From positions 35,663-99,662 of the forward strand of contig NZ_WJBG01000244.1 of NCBI RefSeq assembly GCF_009709555.1: 64,000 bases of DNA, written 5' to 3'. The position numbers and the translations under genes were made by a program. The notes under the pieces were generated by a model. The model did not search any database. It was not told the origin of the DNA and saw only the letters and a list, made by a program, of their open reading frames with translations. Shown here piece by piece: positions 61,642 through 64,000 of the stretch. The stretch is from Streptomyces blattellae. GTDB taxonomy: Bacteria > Actinomycetota > Actinomycetes > Streptomycetales > Streptomycetaceae. Each line of letters opens with the position of its first letter. The stretch's first letter is position 1.

Positions 61642-62791
61642 GAGCGCTCCGCCGGCCGGGCCGGTCAGCGGCCGGCGTCTCGTCGTGGTGGATCGGCGTG
61701 TGGGCCCCGGTGAGGGAGACGCCGCTGCCGCCGCGCCGGCCGGCCACGATCTCGGCGGCGATCGACAGGGCCGTCTCCTCGGGGGTGCGGGCGCCGAGGT
61801 CGAGGCCGATCGGGGAGCGGAGCCGCGCCAACTCCAGCTCTGTCACGCCGACTTCACGAAGACGCTCGTTGCGGTCGAGGTGGGTGCGCCGGGAGCCCAT
61901 CGCGCCGACGTAGGCGACCGGGAGCCGGAGCGCGAGCTGCAACAGGGGTACGTCGAACTTGGCGTCGTGAGTCAGGACGCACAGCACCGTACGGCCGTCG
62001 ACCTGCGTGCGTTCCAGGTACGTGTGGGGCCACTCCACGACGATCTCGTCCGCCTCGGGGAAGCGGGTCCTCGTGGCGAAGACGGGGCGGGCGTCGCACA
62101 CCGTCACCTGGTAGCCCAGGAACTTGCCGATGCGGACCAGCGCCGACGCGAAGTCGATCGCACCGAAGACGATCATTCTCGGGGGCGGGACCGAGGACTC
62201 CACGAGGACCGTGAGCGGCGCTCCGCAGCGCGAGCCCCGCTCGCCGATCTCCAGGGTGCCGGTGCGGCCCGCGTCCAGGAAGGCGCGGGCCTCCTCGGCG
62301 ACCGTGCGGTCCAGTTCGGGGTGGGCGCCGAAGCCGCCGTCGTACGGGCCCTCGGGGTGGATCAGCAGGGCCCGGCCCCTCAGCTCGGGCGGGCCGGAGA
62401 CGATCCGGGCCACCGCCGCCGCCTCCCCGCGCGCGGCGGCGCTCAGCGCGGACGCGAGCACCGGGCGGACCAGGTCGCCCGCCCGGACCGGGGTGACGAG
62501 GATGTCGATGATTCCGCCGCAGGTCAGGCCCACGGCGAAGGCGTCCTCGTCGCTGTAGCCGAAGCGCTCCAGGACCGACTCCCCGTCCTGGAGCGCCTGC
62601 CCGCACAGGTCGTACACCGCGCCCTCGACACAGCCGCCGGAGACCGAGCCGATCACCGTGCCGTCGGCGTCCACCGCGAGTGCGGCGCCGGGCCGGCGGG
62701 GCGCGCTGCCGCCGACGGCCACCACGGTGGCCACGGCGAACTCGCGTCCCTGCTCCACCCACCGGTGCAGCTCTGCGGCGATGTCCAGCAT
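61628..62791 (-). CDS. xdhC: XdhC-family xanthine dehydrogenase maturation factor
   Basis: A 387-residue XdhC/CoxI protein: MLDIAAELHRWVEQGREFAVATVVAVGGSAPRRPGAALAVDADGTVIGSVSGGCVEGAVY at the N-terminus, GLTCGGIIDILV with the functional Cys, a Rossmann-like C-domain (MIVFGAIDFASALVRIGKFLGYQVTVCDARPVFATRTRFPEAD) and YVGAMGSRRTHLDRNERL. Protects or delivers molybdenum cofactor to xanthine dehydrogenase, linking to the purine genes at 27-33 kb. The last residues (SAQGLF) and the stop come from the inserted MITE-like element. Confidence 0.93.
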   Translation of the reverse strand: MLDIAAELHRWVEQGREFAVATVVAVGGSAPRRPGAALAVDADGTVIGSVSGGCVEGAVYDLCGQALQDGESVLERFGYSDEDAFAVGLTCGGIIDILVTPVRAGDLVRPVLASALSAAARGEAAAVARIVSGPPELRGRALLIHPEGPYDGGFGAHPELDRTVAEEARAFLDAGRTGTLEIGERGSRCGAPLTVLVESSVPPPRMIVFGAIDFASALVRIGKFLGYQVTVCDARPVFATRTRFPEADEIVVEWPHTYLERTQVDGRTVLCVLTHDAKFDVPLLQLALRLPVAYVGAMGSRRTHLDRNERLREVGVTELELARLRSPIGLDLGARTPEETALSIAAEIVAGRRGGSGVSLTGAHTPIHHDETPAADRPGRRSAQGLF

Positions 62792-62852
62792 CTCTCGGTC
62801 TCCTGACAGCGGTCGTGTGGAGGGCGTTTCATGACACCGGCTGGAACACCGG

Positions 62853-62925
62853 CTAGTGCACGCCCAGCCAGCTCTCTATCGGATTGAGGGCGAAGAACAC
62901 CAGGAAGATGCCGGTGAGGCCCCAC
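62853..62925 (-). pseudogene. C-terminal fragment of a membrane protein cut by the TnpB element
   Basis: The frame WGLTGIFLVFFALNPIESWLGVH ends at a TAG 60 nt before xdhC. It is one hydrophobic helix with a typical permease-like C-terminus. The TnpB element boundary (GTCAA at 62926-62930) lies directly before it, so the rest of the gene should be on the far side of the element, beyond 64000. A purine permease in the xdhC operon is a guess. Confidence 0.55.
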
Positions 62926-62958
62926 TTGACGCTCTCCTCCCTGAAGGGGAGGAGATTC
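62926..62958 (-). ncRNA. Right end of TnpB element / omega-RNA 3' region
   Basis: CTCCTCCC and GGGAGGAG (62934-62954) form a 9-bp hairpin directly after the tnpB stop, and the minus strand then ends in GTCAA. This is the layout of IS200/IS605 right ends (GAATC, hairpin with TTCAG, GTCAA), where the omega-RNA scaffold ends. Its guide would then be the flank at 62906-62925. Confidence 0.6.
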
Positions 62959-64000
62959 TTACGGCTCGCGCCGTGAGAGTTCCTGTTTCATCGCCGACTG
63001 CCCGCCCGGAGAACTCCGTTGAGGTCTTACACCAGCTCCGCAGGCCGACACCGCCCGTCCGGCGGCCAGCAGGTTCTTCGCCGCGTTCACGTCCCGGTCG
63101 TGGGACGTGCCACAGCTGTCGCATGTCCAGGTACGGACGTGCAGCTCCATCTTCTCCTGCAAGGTGCCGCAGGTGGAGCACAGCCTGGACGAGGGGAAGA
63201 AGCGGTCCACCGCGATCACTTCCCGCCCGTACCAGGCGGCCTTGTACTCCAGCAGGTTGCGGAACTCGGCCCACGCGGCATCGCTGATCGCACGGGCCAG
63301 GCTCCGGTTCCTGACCATGTTGCGTACGGTCAGATCCTCGATCACGATCGTTTGGTTCTCACGAACGAGACGAGTGGTCAGCTTGTGCAGGCCGTCACGC
63401 CTGCGGTCGGCGATCCTGGCGTGGATCCTGGCGACCCTTTGCCGGGCCCTGGCCCGGTTCGCCGATCCCCTGGCCTTCTTCGCCATACGGCGCTGGGCCA
63501 GCGCGAGCCGGGCACGGTCCTGACGCTCGTGCCGGGGGTTGGCGATCTTCTCCCCGGTCGAGAGGGCCAGCAGGTGGTCCAGGCCGACATCCACGCCCAC
63601 AGCGGTTGCTGTCGCGTCAAGCGGCTTCACCGTCGGGTCTTCGCACAGCAGGCAGACGTACCAGCGCCCGGCCGCGTCCTGGGACACGGTCACCGTCGAC
63701 GGCGTTGCACCCTCGGGCAGTGGTCGCGACCAGCGGATGTCCAGGGGATCACGCATCTTCGCCAGCGTCAGCCGGCCGTCACGGAAGCGGAAACCGCTGG
63801 TGGTGTACTCGGCGGACCTGCGGGACTTCTTCTTCGACTTGAAGCGCGGGTACTTCGCCCGCTTGCCGAAGAAGCTGGTGAACGCAGCCTGCAGATGGCG
63901 CAGGCACTGCTGGAGCGGCACGGACGAGACCTCGTTGAGGAACGCCAGTTCCTCGGTCTTCTTCCACGCCGTCAGCATCGCCGACGTGGCGTTGTAGTTC
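62959..64000 (-). CDS. tnpB: TnpB RNA-guided endonuclease (IS200/IS605 family), 5' end outside window
   Basis: At least 347 residues; the frame runs off the window at 64000, so the N-terminus is missing. RuvC-like catalytic residues are in GVDVGLDHLLAL (Asp), TIVIEDLTVRNM (Glu) and HDRDVNAAKN (Asp). The zinc ribbon is CSTCG...CDSCG. FTSFFGKRAKYPRFKSKK is the usual N-terminal-domain block. All catalytic residues are intact, so it could be active with its omega-RNA. No TnpA is seen in the window. Ends next to a truncated membrane-protein gene. Confidence 0.93.
   Translation of the reverse strand, partial: NYNATSAMLTAWKKTEELAFLNEVSSVPLQQCLRHLQAAFTSFFGKRAKYPRFKSKKKSRRSAEYTTSGFRFRDGRLTLAKMRDPLDIRWSRPLPEGATPSTVTVSQDAAGRWYVCLLCEDPTVKPLDATATAVGVDVGLDHLLALSTGEKIANPRHERQDRARLALAQRRMAKKARGSANRARARQRVARIHARIADRRRDGLHKLTTRLVRENQTIVIEDLTVRNMVRNRSLARAISDAAWAEFRNLLEYKAAWYGREVIAVDRFFPSSRLCSTCGTLQEKMELHVRTWTCDSCGTSHDRDVNAAKNLLAAGRAVSACGAGVRPQRSSPGGQSAMKQELSRREP

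Overview
The window has the composition and gene style of a Streptomyces chromosome: very high GC, many GTG starts, 1-8 nt start/stop overlaps, and typical streptomycete families (XRE/DUF5753 plus DUF397, GAF-SpoIIE phosphatase, LAL-type LuxR regulator). No rRNA, tRNA or CRISPR array was seen. All functions below are read from motifs and context; no database search was run.

Left third (1-24.9 kb), accessory. 1-4.8 kb is the end of a dissected nonribosomal peptide locus: two stand-alone methyltransferases and a carrier-cyclization-carrier protein. Both methyltransferases still carry what look like remnants of adenylation-domain C-termini. A GliT/HlmI-type CxxC flavoprotein and a saccharopine-dehydrogenase-like reductase follow, diverging from an AT-rich Fur-type palindrome. 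An FHA protein, a truncated Ser/Thr kinase and a frameshifted unknown gene meet head to head near 8.58 kb. Next come two divergent IucA/IucC siderophore synthetases, two membrane-anchored secreted proteins, a divergent HxlR/aminotransferase pair, an ATPase/XRE/DUF397 set, an acetyltransferase and an APH-fold kinase. At 20.4-24.6 kb an operon encodes flavin reductase, hydrolase, luciferase-like monooxygenase, second hydrolase and a Crp/Fnr regulator, which looks like a two-component monooxygenase catabolic unit.

Centre (25-42 kb), purine and glyoxylate metabolism. On the minus strand are a DUF485/solute:sodium symporter pair, a thiamine-BP-like small protein, an HTH protein, OHCU decarboxylase, 5-hydroxyisourate hydrolase, uricase and 8-oxoguanine deaminase. 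An integrase relic interrupts the array. Hydroxypyruvate isomerase and tartronate semialdehyde reductase (+) and glyoxylate carboligase (-) complete the route from allantoin-derived glyoxylate to glycerate. Their promoters share a TTCC-N7-GGAA operator, so they are probably co-regulated by one IclR-type repressor. XdhC, the xanthine dehydrogenase maturation factor, lies at 62 kb.

Right third (42-64 kb). A LAL regulator, a secreted trypsin, a LysE exporter, a MarR/methyltransferase pair with a clear operator, CorA, a SpoIIE phosphatase, gabT-gabD with divergent PucR, and a CooC/MinD-like ATPase plus small partner behind a sequence matching the actinobacterial Zur box at 15 of 18 positions. Then a secreted GH43-AbfB arabinofuranosidase, an SRPBCC protein, an amidohydrolase, xdhC truncated by a small inverted-repeat element, and a TnpB element that has cut a membrane-protein gene.

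The most interesting items are the putative Zur-controlled ATPase pair, the split NRPS with adenylation relics, a palindromic repeat family present twice, the MITE-like element that ends xdhC, the TnpB/omega-RNA end, and a terminator-tailed structured RNA upstream of hyi.
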